Origin: JABDBK01 sp964453575
GTDB taxonomy: Bacteria > Pseudomonadota > Gammaproteobacteria > DSM-16500
Length of the DNA: 31,836 nt
Assembly (NCBI GenBank): GCA_964453575.1
Contig: CAYVRW010000012.1
Location: 1 to 31,836, forward strand
Direction: 5' to 3'
Part shown: positions 1 through 7,608 of the stretch, piece after piece
Position numbering within the stretch: position 1 is the first letter of the stretch
Layout of the letters: each line of letters begins with the position of its first letter
Made by a program: the position numbers and the translations under genes
The notes under the pieces: generated by a model
Seen by the model: only the letters and a program-made list of their open reading frames with translations
Database searches by the model: none
What the model was told of the DNA's origin: nothing

Positions 1-16
1 CAGGATGACAACACTA

Positions 17-32
17 AGCACAGGGATGTGCT
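17..32. repeat. Small 6-bp inverted repeat near the window edge
   Basis: Arms AGCACA (17-22) and TGTGCT (27-32) enclose a GGGA loop. It lies beyond the 3' end of the minus-strand rhodanese gene, and no T-tract follows on either strand. It could be the end of a dispersed repeat or a weak termination structure of a gene outside the window. No coding region was recognised in 1-87. Confidence 0.25.
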
Positions 33-87
33 GTTTGGAGCGTAAAAATGAATAGTTGACCCTTTTTGGCGGGAATCGCATGCCGAT

Positions 88-399
88 TTATTTTTTTACT
101 ACTTCACGCCAGGCTGTTATGCCGCCTTTTAAATTTTTTACATTCTTAAAACCTTCTTTGCTTAAAAATGCAACAGCACGACTGCTTCGACCACCCGACT
201 TGCAGTGCACAATAATAAGCTGATCGCGATCTAGCTCATCTAATCTATCGGGTAATTGTCCGAGTGGAATCAACTTTCCATTCATATTATCGGCATCATA
301 TTCACTAGGTTCTCTGACATCTAACACCAGTAAATCTTGTTTTTGCTTTTGTAATTCAAGCAATTCGTTTACTGTAATTTCTTCAATTGGAGTTTGCAT
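88..399 (-). CDS. Single-domain rhodanese (GlpE/PspE-like sulfurtransferase)
   Basis: This 103-residue protein is one rhodanese domain. Such domains move sulfane sulfur from thiosulfate or persulfides to thiol acceptors through a cysteine persulfide. The signature VLDVREPSEY is at about residues 25-34. The active-site loop HCKSGGRS is at 65-72, with the catalytic cysteine at 66. The terminal GGITAWREV helix is typical of the family. There is no signal peptide, so it should be cytoplasmic. An AAGGA ribosome site lies about nine bases before the ATG. It is last in a minus-strand run after rsmD, trpS and a small membrane peptide, separated from the peptide by a palindrome. The family is clear, but the physiological acceptor cannot be read from the sequence. 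Confidence 0.9.
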   Translation of the reverse strand: MQTPIEEITVNELLELQKQKQDLLVLDVREPSEYDADNMNGKLIPLGQLPDRLDELDRDQLIIVHCKSGGRSSRAVAFLSKEGFKNVKNLKGGITAWREVVKK

Positions 400-427
400 A
401 TCATTTATTCCTTAAAAACATAATGGA

Positions 428-448
428 TCCCGCGAACAAGTCGCGGGA
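428..448. repeat. Perfect 8-bp GC-rich palindrome between two minus-strand genes
   Basis: TCCCGCGA (428-435) and TCGCGGGA (441-448) form a perfect stem around the five-base loop ACAAG. It sits between the membrane-peptide gene and the rhodanese gene. With no T-tract it is a poor intrinsic terminator. The GC-rich arms in AT-rich surroundings look more like a dispersed REP-type palindrome that may act as an mRNA processing or stabilising hairpin. Confidence 0.6.
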
Positions 449-453
449 CGACG

Positions 454-576
454 TTAAAGCACATAATGTAAAATTAACGTTACAACTACGCCTATCACAA
501 ATAAAGCTGCCATAAGACCTAATAAGGGCAGTCCCCAGGTAAAATATTTCCTTAAACTTTCTTTTTTATCTTTCAT
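454..576 (-). CDS. Small single-pass membrane peptide, 40 residues
   Basis: A short open frame runs from ATG at 576 to TAA at 454. The N-terminus is highly charged (MKDKKESLRK), and a hydrophobic span at about residues 13-37 is rich in Leu, Ala, Val and Ile, so one inner-membrane helix with the N-terminus in the cytoplasm is expected. An AAGGTGAT ribosome site precedes the ATG. The ATG lies ten bases after the trpS stop, so co-translation with trpS is likely. No family was recognised. The coding case rests on the good ribosome site, the coherent topology and the tight spacing. Confidence 0.6.
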   Translation of the reverse strand: MKDKKESLRKYFTWGLPLLGLMAALFVIGVVVTLILHYVL

Positions 577-586
577 CACATCACCT

Positions 587-1666
587 TTAAAAATAATCTT
601 GTTTCATCGCAGCTTTTGCAAGCTTCCATGTTTCGCTCGCCACTTGGTTTGCTTTTGCTGTCCCCTCACGCAATACAGCAAGCACTTGTGCTGGGTCATT
701 TTCATAGACCATGCGTCGTTGTCGGATAGGTTCGATTAATGCAACTAACACTTCAATCAAACGTTTTTTACATTCTACATCGCCTATCGTGCCTTTTTGG
801 TAACGTTCTTCTGCTTCTTTAACCCATGCATGGTCTGGATTAAACGTTTCATGAAAGATCCACAATGGATTATTTTCTATACTGCCAGGATCGGTTGCTT
901 TCAAACGCTTGGGGTCAGTGTACATGCCCATGACCTTTTGTTTAATAGTGTCAGGATCATCACTTAATAAAATGGTGTTATTTAAAGATTTAGACATCTT
1001 CAATAAATTTCCATTCGCATCGGGCCCACTTGTACCCACCAAACGTTTTGCACGACCGAGTTTCACATCGACGATAGGAAATAAACCGCCTTTTTTAAGG
1101 TAATCTTTATCTTCTGTGTGCGGATCAACGCCGCAATACAATTGATTAAATTTACGCGCTACCTCTCGCGTCATTTCAAGATGCGGGACTTGATCTTCAC
1201 CGACGGGTACTATTTCTGGACGAAACGCTAAAATATCCGCCACTTGTCCTACCGCATAGAGTAAAAACCCAAAAGAGTAATTATCTCCTAATTTTTTATC
1301 TCTAATTTCATCTTTAATCGTAGGATTTCGCATCACCCGCGGATAAGGAAGCAGCATGCTAAAGAAAAATGCCAGATCTGCAATGGCAGATATTTCAGAT
1401 TGAATAAATACTGTACTGCGTTTAGGGTCTATCCCGGCTGCTAAATAATCGGTTGCAATATCGAGCACACTTTGTCGAATCTCATCGGGCTTTTCAGCGC
1501 GCGTTGTAAAAGCATGTGCGTTAGCAATGATAAAATAGCAATCATAATCATCTTGTAACAAGACACGGTTTTCCAAAGAGCCTACCCAATGCCCCAGGTG
1601 CAATCGCCCTGTGGGTGTATCACCGGTTAATAAGCGTGGTTTTTTAGTTGACATATATTTACTCAT
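587..1666 (-). CDS. trpS: Tryptophan--tRNA ligase
   Basis: TrpRS charges tRNA-Trp using ATP in the cytoplasm. The protein is a class I synthetase of 359 residues, slightly longer than the usual ~330. The HIGH motif appears as HLGH at 23-26 within a TGDTPTGRLHLGHWVGS context. The GEDQ substrate-site motif is at 156-159 and KMSKS at 223-227. The first ATG overlaps the rsmD stop as ATGA (1663-1666), which indicates translational coupling. An in-frame ATG at codon 5 is an alternative start. Identity is secure. Confidence 0.97.
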   Translation of the reverse strand: MSKYMSTKKPRLLTGDTPTGRLHLGHWVGSLENRVLLQDDYDCYFIIANAHAFTTRAEKPDEIRQSVLDIATDYLAAGIDPKRSTVFIQSEISAIADLAFFFSMLLPYPRVMRNPTIKDEIRDKKLGDNYSFGFLLYAVGQVADILAFRPEIVPVGEDQVPHLEMTREVARKFNQLYCGVDPHTEDKDYLKKGGLFPIVDVKLGRAKRLVGTSGPDANGNLLKMSKSLNNTILLSDDPDTIKQKVMGMYTDPKRLKATDPGSIENNPLWIFHETFNPDHAWVKEAEERYQKGTIGDVECKKRLIEVLVALIEPIRQRRMVYENDPAQVLAVLREGTAKANQVASETWKLAKAAMKQDYF

Positions 1667-2232
1667 TTTTTGTTAAGCGATGTTCTTTTTACAAGATGAT
1701 AGGCAACTTGTCCAGCTTTCTTACTCTTCACAACCTTCCAGTTCGGGGGCAAGGTGTTTTCTAATAAAGATTTTCCTGTTTCAAGGTAAATATACGCTTC
1801 ATCCGCCAAAAATCCATGCTCTTCCAGATAAAAACAACAAGGAAGCAATACATTCTGGCTATAGGGTGGATCAAGAAAAACGATATCAAATTTCTTGTTA
1901 GGCATTTTTAATTGCTGAGGAATGTTGGCCTTATAGATTTCTGCTTGATTTGATTTAAAAATGAGCAACTGCTCTTGCAAAAGAGATACCACTTCCGATG
2001 ATGCATCTACCATGACGACATGCTGCGCCCCTCTCGATAGCGCTTCAAACCCTAGCGCCCCGCTGCCGGCAAAAGCATCCAGGCAATATGCACCCGGTAT
2101 TATCATTGACAACCAATTGAACAAGGTTTCACGTACCCTATCTGGGGTCGGTCTTAAATCTGGAATGTTTGGCACTTTAAGCTTACGGCCGCGCCACTCA
2201 CCCCCAATGATACGAATTTGACCTTTTTGCAT
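1663..2232 (-). CDS. rsmD: 16S rRNA (guanine966-N2)-methyltransferase RsmD
   Basis: RsmD methylates G966 of 16S rRNA during small-subunit assembly, using S-adenosylmethionine. The 189-residue protein has the N-terminal RIIGGEWRGRKL segment (7-18), the RPTPDRVRETLFNWL block (27-41), and SAM-binding motif I LDAFAGSGALGFEALSRGA (51-69). The catalytic DPPY is at 121-124. It is divergent from ftsY across 64 bp, the arrangement familiar from E. coli. It shares an ATGA overlap with trpS. Confidence 0.96.
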   Translation of the reverse strand: MQKGQIRIIGGEWRGRKLKVPNIPDLRPTPDRVRETLFNWLSMIIPGAYCLDAFAGSGALGFEALSRGAQHVVMVDASSEVVSLLQEQLLIFKSNQAEIYKANIPQQLKMPNKKFDIVFLDPPYSQNVLLPCCFYLEEHGFLADEAYIYLETGKSLLENTLPPNWKVVKSKKAGQVAYHLVKRTSLNKK

Positions 2233-2296
2233 ACTGTTCTCATTCTAAGAATATCCGTCCTATGCTACCATTGCCGGAATTCCAAGAGGTATTAAA

Positions 2297-3274
2297 ATGC
2301 TAAATTTTTTAAAACGTAAAAAAACTGAAGAAGTGGTCACCGAAACCGCACCCCCTCAATCCACAGGATTTTTTGCCCGCTTAAAAGCAGGTTTAGCGAA
2401 AACTCGCGCAAGTTTTACCTCAGGCATCGCAACTCTTATTCTTGGCAAAAAAACACTAGATGCCGATTTAATCGATTTAATTGAAACTCAATTACTGACT
2501 GCCGATGTAGGCATTGATGCAACTGAACAGTTAATAAATAGCCTCACCCAAAAATTAGCCCGTAAAGAATTAGCCAATACTGAAGCTGTGCTTGTCGAAC
2601 TACAAGAACAAATGAAAGCCATTTTACGTCCTTGCCAAGTTCCTCTGACTATACCTGAAAATAACTTGCCTTTTGTTATGTTAGTCGTAGGTATTAATGG
2701 CTCAGGCAAAACAACCACTATTGGCAAAGTTGCGCATTACTTAAAAACCACTGGGAAATCGGTTATGCTCGCTGCTGGAGATACTTTTAGGGCTGCGGCT
2801 ATCGAACAATTACAAATTTGGGGTGAACGAAATCATATTCCTGTGGTTGCTCAACAACCCGGCGCTGATACTGCCGCTGTCATTTATGATGCCTTAGAAT
2901 CTGCCAAAGCACGCAAAACTCAAGTGTTACTTGCTGATACCGCTGGCAGACTACACACCCAAAGCAATCTCATGGAGGAATTAAAAAAAGTAAAACGCGT
3001 GCTTGCGAAACAAGACCCTCACGCGCCTCATGAAACGCTACTCATTTTAGACGCGAGCATAGGACAAAATGCCATCAACCAAGCCAAACAATTCCATGAA
3101 GCCATAGGCATTACGGGTCTTGTCATCACCAAACTCGATGGCACCGCAAAAGGCGGCATTATTTTTGCCATTGCAAAACAGATGAAAATTCCCATCCGCT
3201 TTATTGGGGTCGGTGAAAGCATCGATGATTTGCGGCCTTTTAATGCTGATGATTTTGTGCAGGCGTTGTTTTAA
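2297..3274 (+). CDS. ftsY: Signal recognition particle receptor FtsY
   Basis: FtsY is the membrane-associated SRP receptor GTPase that docks ribosome-nascent chain complexes at the SecYEG translocon. The 325-residue protein has a short basic N-terminus rather than the long acidic A domain of E. coli FtsY. An N-domain helical bundle (about 22-115) precedes the G domain: GINGSGKTT (132-140), GDTFRAAAIEQL (161-172), DTAGR (214-218) and TKLDGTAKGG (278-287). The usual DATTGQNA appears here as DASIGQNA (252-259), a mild change. An AAGAGG-type ribosome site precedes the ATG. Its last 35 bases overlap the antisense ankyrin gene. Confidence 0.97.
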   Translation: MLNFLKRKKTEEVVTETAPPQSTGFFARLKAGLAKTRASFTSGIATLILGKKTLDADLIDLIETQLLTADVGIDATEQLINSLTQKLARKELANTEAVLVELQEQMKAILRPCQVPLTIPENNLPFVMLVVGINGSGKTTTIGKVAHYLKTTGKSVMLAAGDTFRAAAIEQLQIWGERNHIPVVAQQPGADTAAVIYDALESAKARKTQVLLADTAGRLHTQSNLMEELKKVKRVLAKQDPHAPHETLLILDASIGQNAINQAKQFHEAIGITGLVITKLDGTAKGGIIFAIAKQMKIPIRFIGVGESIDDLRPFNADDFVQALF

Positions 3275-3761
3275 CGTCAATATCTGGCGTAGTCTTGGCT
3301 TCTTTTCTTTTAAAAAATGCAACCCAGGATTTATGTTGATGTGTATTTTCATGGCTATCTTTCGATTCTATTGCATCAGGCATAGGATAATGACGAGCAA
3401 TATCTTCGGGTTGACTACCTATAGCACCATGAAAAATTAAAGTCTTAACAATAGATTCATGCCCTTTTTTGGATGCAGCAATCGTTAAAGCCGTAAGGCC
3501 TTGGTTATCAACTGCATTGATATCATTCTTAATTGGTTGGTATTTAAGCAAAAAATCAACCATAGGCTTATCACCTCTGGCAGCGGCTATCATTAAAGCA
3601 GTACGGCCTTGTTCATTGCGACTATGCATATAGCCATGGAAATTAGGATTATCTTCCTTCATCGCTAGCGGATTATGCGCTAACGTTTTTTGCATAAGTT
3701 CTAAATCGCCTGTTGCAGCAGCTTGCATAAAATCATTCTGAAGCTCTAATATTGTTTTCAT
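3240..3761 (-). CDS. Small ankyrin-repeat protein
   Basis: The 173-residue protein has about three ankyrin repeats: a divergent one at 8-33 (MQAAATGDLELMQKTLAHNP), then QGRTALMIAAARGDKPMVDFLL and QGLTALTIAASKKGHESIVKTL. A polar, His- and Lys-rich C-terminus follows. Ankyrin repeats mediate protein-protein binding. In intracellular gammaproteobacteria such genes are often translocated effectors, but no transport signal was identified here. The start has an AGAGG site six bases upstream. It is convergent with ftsY (35-bp overlap) and occupies the ftsEX position of E. coli, which suggests later insertion. Confidence 0.8.
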   Translation of the reverse strand: MKTILELQNDFMQAAATGDLELMQKTLAHNPLAMKEDNPNFHGYMHSRNEQGRTALMIAAARGDKPMVDFLLKYQPIKNDINAVDNQGLTALTIAASKKGHESIVKTLIFHGAIGSQPEDIARHYPMPDAIESKDSHENTHQHKSWVAFFKRKEAKTTPDIDVKTTPAQNHQH

Positions 3762-3784
3762 TTTGACCTCTCCTCATTATAGAT

Positions 3785-3906
3785 AGCGGTTTAAAAAAGT
3801 ATGGTCATAGTTGTTTTTCGCTCCAGAGCATACATCCATGTATTTTGGGTGACATCCTGTCACCAAGTCGCTTAAAACAACTATGACCATACTTTTTTAA
3901 ACCGCT
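3785..3906. repeat. 122-bp element with perfect 33-bp inverted arms (MITE-like)
   Basis: Bases 3785-3817 are the exact reverse complement of 3874-3906. The 56-base centre holds two further perfect hairpins: ATACAT/ATGTAT at 3830-3843 and GGTGACA/TGTCACC at 3848-3864. Perfect long arms with no coding capacity are typical of a miniature inverted-repeat element, although no target-site duplication is visible at the edges. It lies between the divergent ankyrin and rpoH starts, so it may also affect their transcription. A bidirectional terminator or insulator is an alternative reading. Confidence 0.8.
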
Positions 3907-3950
3907 GTAAGTCGATAGATTCTAATATAAAGTAAACATATTAGGAAATA

Positions 3951-3977
3951 TTAGCACTCTACCCAAAAGAGTGCTAA
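3951..3977 (+). promoter_or_regulatory. CIRCE operator (HrcA-binding site) upstream of rpoH
   Basis: TTAGCACTC (3951-3959), nine spacer bases (3960-3968), then GAGTGCTAA (3969-3977). This matches the CIRCE consensus TTAGCACTC-N9-GAGTGCTAA at all 18 arm positions. CIRCE is bound by the heat-shock repressor HrcA and is usually found before groESL, dnaK or hrcA. Here it ends 67 bp before the rpoH ATG, so HrcA is expected to repress sigma-32 synthesis under non-stress conditions. The core promoter could not be placed confidently. hrcA itself is not in this window. Confidence 0.93.
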
Positions 3978-4044
3978 AATAAACAACTATTAAAGCAAAT
4001 CTTAATTTTGATAAAAAAATTATTTTTAAACAAGAGGTTACCGT

Positions 4045-4911
4045 ATGACTGCTAACCTGCAAACATTAAACCTAAATCTACCTATTAATAGCCTTGATGC
4101 CTATATTGCGCACGTCAATCGCATTCCTATGCTTAGTCAAGCCGAAGAAACTGCACTTGCCTTACGTTTACAAAAACAGGGTGATATTGACGCAGCCAAG
4201 CAGCTAGTCTTAGCCCATGCTAAATATGTGGTCAGAGTGGCTAAAGGTTACATGGGATATGGTCTTCCATTAGGCGATCTGATTCAGGAAGGTAATATTG
4301 GCCTGATGAAAGCAGTTAAGCGCTTTAACCCCGAAGTTGGCGTACGTTTAGTGACATTTGCCGTGCATTGGATTAAAGCTGAAATGCATGAGTATATTTT
4401 GCGCAACTGGCGTATTGTAAAAATTGCAACCACTAAAGCACAACGCAAACTTTTTTTTAATTTACGCAATATGAAAAAACGCCTGGGTTGGTTTACCAAT
4501 GATGAAATCAATGCCGTCGCCGAAGACCTTGGTGTTGAGCCTAAAACGGTGCGCGAGATGGAAATGCGCTTAAGCCATGCCGATACTCCTTTTGAAGCTT
4601 ATGGTGATGATGAAGAAGAACAACCGGCATATGCCGTCCCTGCCGCTTATTTAGAAGATAAACGTTATGATCCAGAAGATTTACTGATCAAAAGTGATTA
4701 CTCTGAGCAATCTGAATCATCTTTGCATCAAGCTCTTAAACAGCTTGATAGCCGCAGCCAGGAAATTCTTGCTGCCCGTTGGTTACATGATAAGAAATCC
4801 ACTCTGCAAGATCTAGCCGACAAATATCAAGTGTCTGCTGAACGTATTCGACAGCTTGAAAAAAATGCGATGGCGAAATTGAAAAAAGCATTAGAATTGG
4901 CAAATCATTAA
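4045..4911 (+). CDS. rpoH: RNA polymerase sigma-32 factor (heat shock)
   Basis: RpoH directs RNA polymerase to heat-shock promoters. The 288-residue protein has region 1.2 (about 17-45) and region 2 with DLIQEGNIGLMKAVKRFNP (78-96). The diagnostic RpoH box QRKLFFNLR is at 133-141, next to region 2.4 NWRIVKIATTKA. An acidic linker (185-220) and a region 4.2 helix-turn-helix (about 254-281) follow. The AAGAGG ribosome site (4032-4037) is seven bases before the ATG. The leader of about 67 bases after the CIRCE operator is A/T-rich. The family is often also controlled by mRNA folding and proteolysis, but neither can be judged here. The last four bases overlap the convergent gene. Confidence 0.97.
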   Translation: MTANLQTLNLNLPINSLDAYIAHVNRIPMLSQAEETALALRLQKQGDIDAAKQLVLAHAKYVVRVAKGYMGYGLPLGDLIQEGNIGLMKAVKRFNPEVGVRLVTFAVHWIKAEMHEYILRNWRIVKIATTKAQRKLFFNLRNMKKRLGWFTNDEINAVAEDLGVEPKTVREMEMRLSHADTPFEAYGDDEEEQPAYAVPAAYLEDKRYDPEDLLIKSDYSEQSESSLHQALKQLDSRSQEILAARWLHDKKSTLQDLADKYQVSAERIRQLEKNAMAKLKKALELANH

Positions 4912-5297
4912 GCCGCACTTATCGATTTCAAATGATTGGCCTCATTAATTAACGCCAATCTTACCGCTTCAAGTTTCGGCATTTTTGCCGCCCTTAGCAT
5001 TTCATACACTTCCGCAAGCTTCGTTAAATGGTCTATTTTAGTCATACGATTAGACTTATTATTTTCAGGCAAATCACGTATTTGTCTAAGCACGAGCGCG
5101 ATTTCCTGCCATTGAAAAGCGTACGGAATTTCCTTAGGTGCCAAACGTGTCTTTGCATCCGTGGTTGTCTCTGTTTTAGCGGCAGCATCAAGCACAACGG
5201 CTTTATAACGCTCTGCTGCTGCTAATAATATCTCTAATTTTTCTTTAATAGTACCCGCTGAAATGTCTTCTTCATGCGGATAGAATGTAATAGGCAT
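4908..5297 (-). CDS. Hypothetical helical protein, 129 residues
   Basis: The protein was not recognised. It starts MPITFYPHEED and appears almost entirely alpha-helical, with Ala-, Glu- and Lys-rich segments (KEKLEILLAAAERYKAVVLD and LTKLAEVYEMLRAAKMPKLE). There is no signal peptide or membrane span, so it is probably cytoplasmic. A G-rich stretch (GGGGGTAG on the minus strand) could serve as ribosome site. It converges on rpoH with a four-base overlap and lies 60 bp downstream of comM on the same strand, so it may be the last gene of that transcript. An uninterrupted frame and tight fit between neighbours support a real gene. Confidence 0.6.
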   Translation of the reverse strand: MPITFYPHEEDISAGTIKEKLEILLAAAERYKAVVLDAAAKTETTTDAKTRLAPKEIPYAFQWQEIALVLRQIRDLPENNKSNRMTKIDHLTKLAEVYEMLRAAKMPKLEAVRLALINEANHLKSISAA

Positions 5298-5357
5298 TTT
5301 CTACCCCCAAACTCTTCTTATATCTCTATTATAAACGAAAATCTTTTCTTCATTTTG

Positions 5358-6872
5358 TTAATTTTGATCATTTTTTAGCCTGTCTAAACAGCGATACATC
5401 AACGCTTCACTGATATGCTCTATCAAAATATCATCACAGCCCGCAAGGTCTGCGATGGTTCGTGAGAGTTTCAGAATACGATGATAAGTCCTCGCAGTAA
5501 AATTAAATTTCTGCATTATTTTATTTAAAAATGCTTGTGTCGCTTCCGTGAGTGCGCAAAATTTGTCTATTTCGCTCACAACTAAAGCTTGGTTGCATCT
5601 TGCTTGTCTTATTAATTGCCGCTCTCTTGCTTTGTCTACCCTATCTTTCACAACCCGACTGCTATCGCTATTGACAACCATGGATAATACTTCGGGAGGA
5701 AGACTTGGTACTTCAATATGCATATCAATTCTATCTAATAAAGGGCCGGATAATTTTGCAAGATAACGTTGTATTTGTTCGCTGGTACAATCACAGGTAT
5801 TTTTAGAACTGCCTGCGTATCCGCAAGGACAAGGATTCATCGCAGCAATAAATTGAAATGTTGCTGGAAATGTTTCTTGATAAGACGCACGCGAAATAGT
5901 CACATGCCCTGACTCTAAAGGTTCACGCAACGATTCCAACGCTTGCCGAGAAAATTCAGGCAATTCATCTAAAAATAATACTCCTTGATGCGCAAGCGAA
6001 ACTTCGCCAGGTCTAGGCGGCCGGCCGCCGCCCACCAATGCAACACTTGAGATACTGTGATGGGGGGCCCGAAACGGAATTTCACACCATTTCGCTGCAT
6101 CAAACCCTTGTCTACTGATAGAAGAAAGTGCTGCAACCTCCAAGGCTTGATCATCCGTGAGCCCAGGCAAAATACTCGTCAAACGACTTGCTAACATCGT
6201 CTTGCCTGTACCCGGCGGCCCCATTAATAAAAGACTATGCCTGCCAGCCGCAGCAATTTCTAAGGCACGTTTCGCATGCGGTTGACCACGCACATCTGAT
6301 AAATCTAATCCAGGTTCTTTTTTAGGTAATGAAACAAATGACACACAGGGTTCAAGGACCTTTTCATGCTGTAAGTGCGCACAAACTTCTAGAATATGCT
6401 TAGCCGCATGCACTTTTGCATTATTAACTAACACGACTTCATGCGCATTCGCATAAGGAACAATCAACGTACGCTCAGCTTCTCTTGCCGCTAATGCCAC
6501 TGGTAAAATACCGCGCACAAAACGCAATTCGCCTGATAAAGCTAGCTCACCGACAAACTCATACTGCAACAATATATGATGAGGAATTTGACCAGATGCT
6601 GCAAGAATTCCCAAGGCAATAGGCAAATCAAAACGTCCTCCTTCCTTAGGCAAATCAGCTGGCGCCAAATTCACTGTCACACGCCTGCGGGGATATTCAA
6701 AATGCGTATTCATGATGGCACTACGTACTCTGTCTTTACTTTCTTTGACAGCAGCCTCAGGCAATCCAACGATATTTAAACGTGGAAGGCCTTTGGAAAG
6801 ATGAACTTCTACCGTGACTAAGGGCGCAGCAATCCCTGAAGTCGCACGGCTATAAACAATAGCTAGCGGCAT
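5358..6872 (-). CDS. comM: ComM/YifB-family Mg-chelatase-like AAA+ ATPase
   Basis: ComM is a hexameric AAA+ helicase that promotes branch migration during homologous recombination of incoming DNA in natural transformation. The 504-residue protein has the ChlI-type N-terminal domain (1-185, with NIVGLPEAAVKESKDRVRSA), Walker A GPPGTGKT (218-225) and Walker B GVLFLDEL (297-304). A cysteine cluster CPCG...TCDCTSEQ and the LDRIDMHIEVP sensor region follow. The C-terminal Mg-chelatase helical domain contains ARTYHRILKLSRTIADL. Full length supports a functional gene. It does not by itself show that the organism is competent. Confidence 0.94.
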   Translation of the reverse strand: MPLAIVYSRATSGIAAPLVTVEVHLSKGLPRLNIVGLPEAAVKESKDRVRSAIMNTHFEYPRRRVTVNLAPADLPKEGGRFDLPIALGILAASGQIPHHILLQYEFVGELALSGELRFVRGILPVALAAREAERTLIVPYANAHEVVLVNNAKVHAAKHILEVCAHLQHEKVLEPCVSFVSLPKKEPGLDLSDVRGQPHAKRALEIAAAGRHSLLLMGPPGTGKTMLASRLTSILPGLTDDQALEVAALSSISRQGFDAAKWCEIPFRAPHHSISSVALVGGGRPPRPGEVSLAHQGVLFLDELPEFSRQALESLREPLESGHVTISRASYQETFPATFQFIAAMNPCPCGYAGSSKNTCDCTSEQIQRYLAKLSGPLLDRIDMHIEVPSLPPEVLSMVVNSDSSRVVKDRVDKARERQLIRQARCNQALVVSEIDKFCALTEATQAFLNKIMQKFNFTARTYHRILKLSRTIADLAGCDDILIEHISEALMYRCLDRLKNDQN

Positions 6873-6915
6873 AAATTAGTATGTCCTAATAATTGAAAAA
6901 ATTGATTAAATGAGG

Positions 6916-7608
6916 CTAATTGTAGGGTGGGCAAAGCGAAGCGTGCCCACCAAAGGGTAACACCGCATTCAACTCAGTAAGCTGTTTTGCTGTACCAAGA
7001 TTATGCCAAGAACCGTAAAAACATTCGCCTGTCACAAGATTTTGCTTAGCATGTTCTTTTAAAATATCGCCTAATCTAAACTTCCCTGGCTTACATGCAG
7101 CAAATAATTGAGGATGAAAAAGACCGATATTAGCGTAAGTGAATTGACAAGGTGCATCGCAGTTTACAACATTCTTATTAAGATTGAAATCACCTTGTAA
7201 ATTAAAATCAGGATTATTAACTAAAACAATATGCGCCAAACCAGGAAGCTTTGCCGGTAACTGTTGTAAAGCATAACTTGAAATTACATCTGAGCTTAAT
7301 ACAATAAAAGGCTCAGGGCCTAGTATAGGCAACGCTTGAAATATTCCGCCGCCTGTTTCTAAAGCCTCTTCTTCTTCGGAGTAATGAATATTCACACCAT
7401 ATTTTTTGCCATCACCTAATGCAGCTTTAATTTTTTCACGCTGATAACTGATATTAATGACAATATCTTTTATACCTATTGCCGTCATCGCATCAATAGA
7501 ATATTCAATCAAGAATTTCTGTCCCACACGCAATAATGGCTTAGGCATATGGTCAGTTAGTTCTCCCATACGTTGACCGCGTCCTGCTGCTAAAATCATT
7601 CCGCGCAT
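6916..7608 (-). CDS. murU: N-acetylmuramate alpha-1-phosphate uridylyltransferase MurU
   Basis: MurU makes UDP-MurNAc from MurNAc-1-phosphate and UTP. With AmgK it forms the peptidoglycan-recycling route that bypasses the fosfomycin target MurA. The nucleotidyltransferase signature MILAAGRGQRM is near the N-terminus, followed by MPKPLL, ETGGGI and VLSSDV. The start is placed at ATG 7608, which has AAGGTAAG upstream and gives about 230 residues. A longer frame to 7665 would add 19 residues without family similarity and overlap amgK further. The 13-base overlap with amgK indicates coupling. The last eleven residues (GGHASLCPPYN) and the region of the stop are encoded by a GTAGGGTGGG palindromic repeat. 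Confidence 0.93.
   Translation of the reverse strand: MRGMILAAGRGQRMGELTDHMPKPLLRVGQKFLIEYSIDAMTAIGIKDIVINISYQREKIKAALGDGKKYGVNIHYSEEEEALETGGGIFQALPILGPEPFIVLSSDVISSYALQQLPAKLPGLAHIVLVNNPDFNLQGDFNLNKNVVNCDAPCQFTYANIGLFHPQLFAACKPGKFRLGDILKEHAKQNLVTGECFYGSWHNLGTAKQLTELNAVLPFGGHASLCPPYN
6920..6951. repeat. GTAGGGTGGG palindromic repeat, copy 1
   Basis: The sequence begins TTGTAGGGTGGGCAAAG, identical over 17 bases to the copy at 23488. The arms GGTGGGCA (6926-6933) and TGCCCACC (6944-6951) are perfect. The outer right arm (CCTACAA in copy 2) is missing, so this copy is truncated. It lies inside the 3' end of murU and supplies its C-terminal codons. Confidence 0.8.

Noticed and set aside
3785..3906. 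Intrinsic bidirectional terminator
   Set aside because: The arms are 33 bp with a 56-bp centre and the neighbouring genes start, rather than end, on both sides; a mobile or regulatory element fits better.
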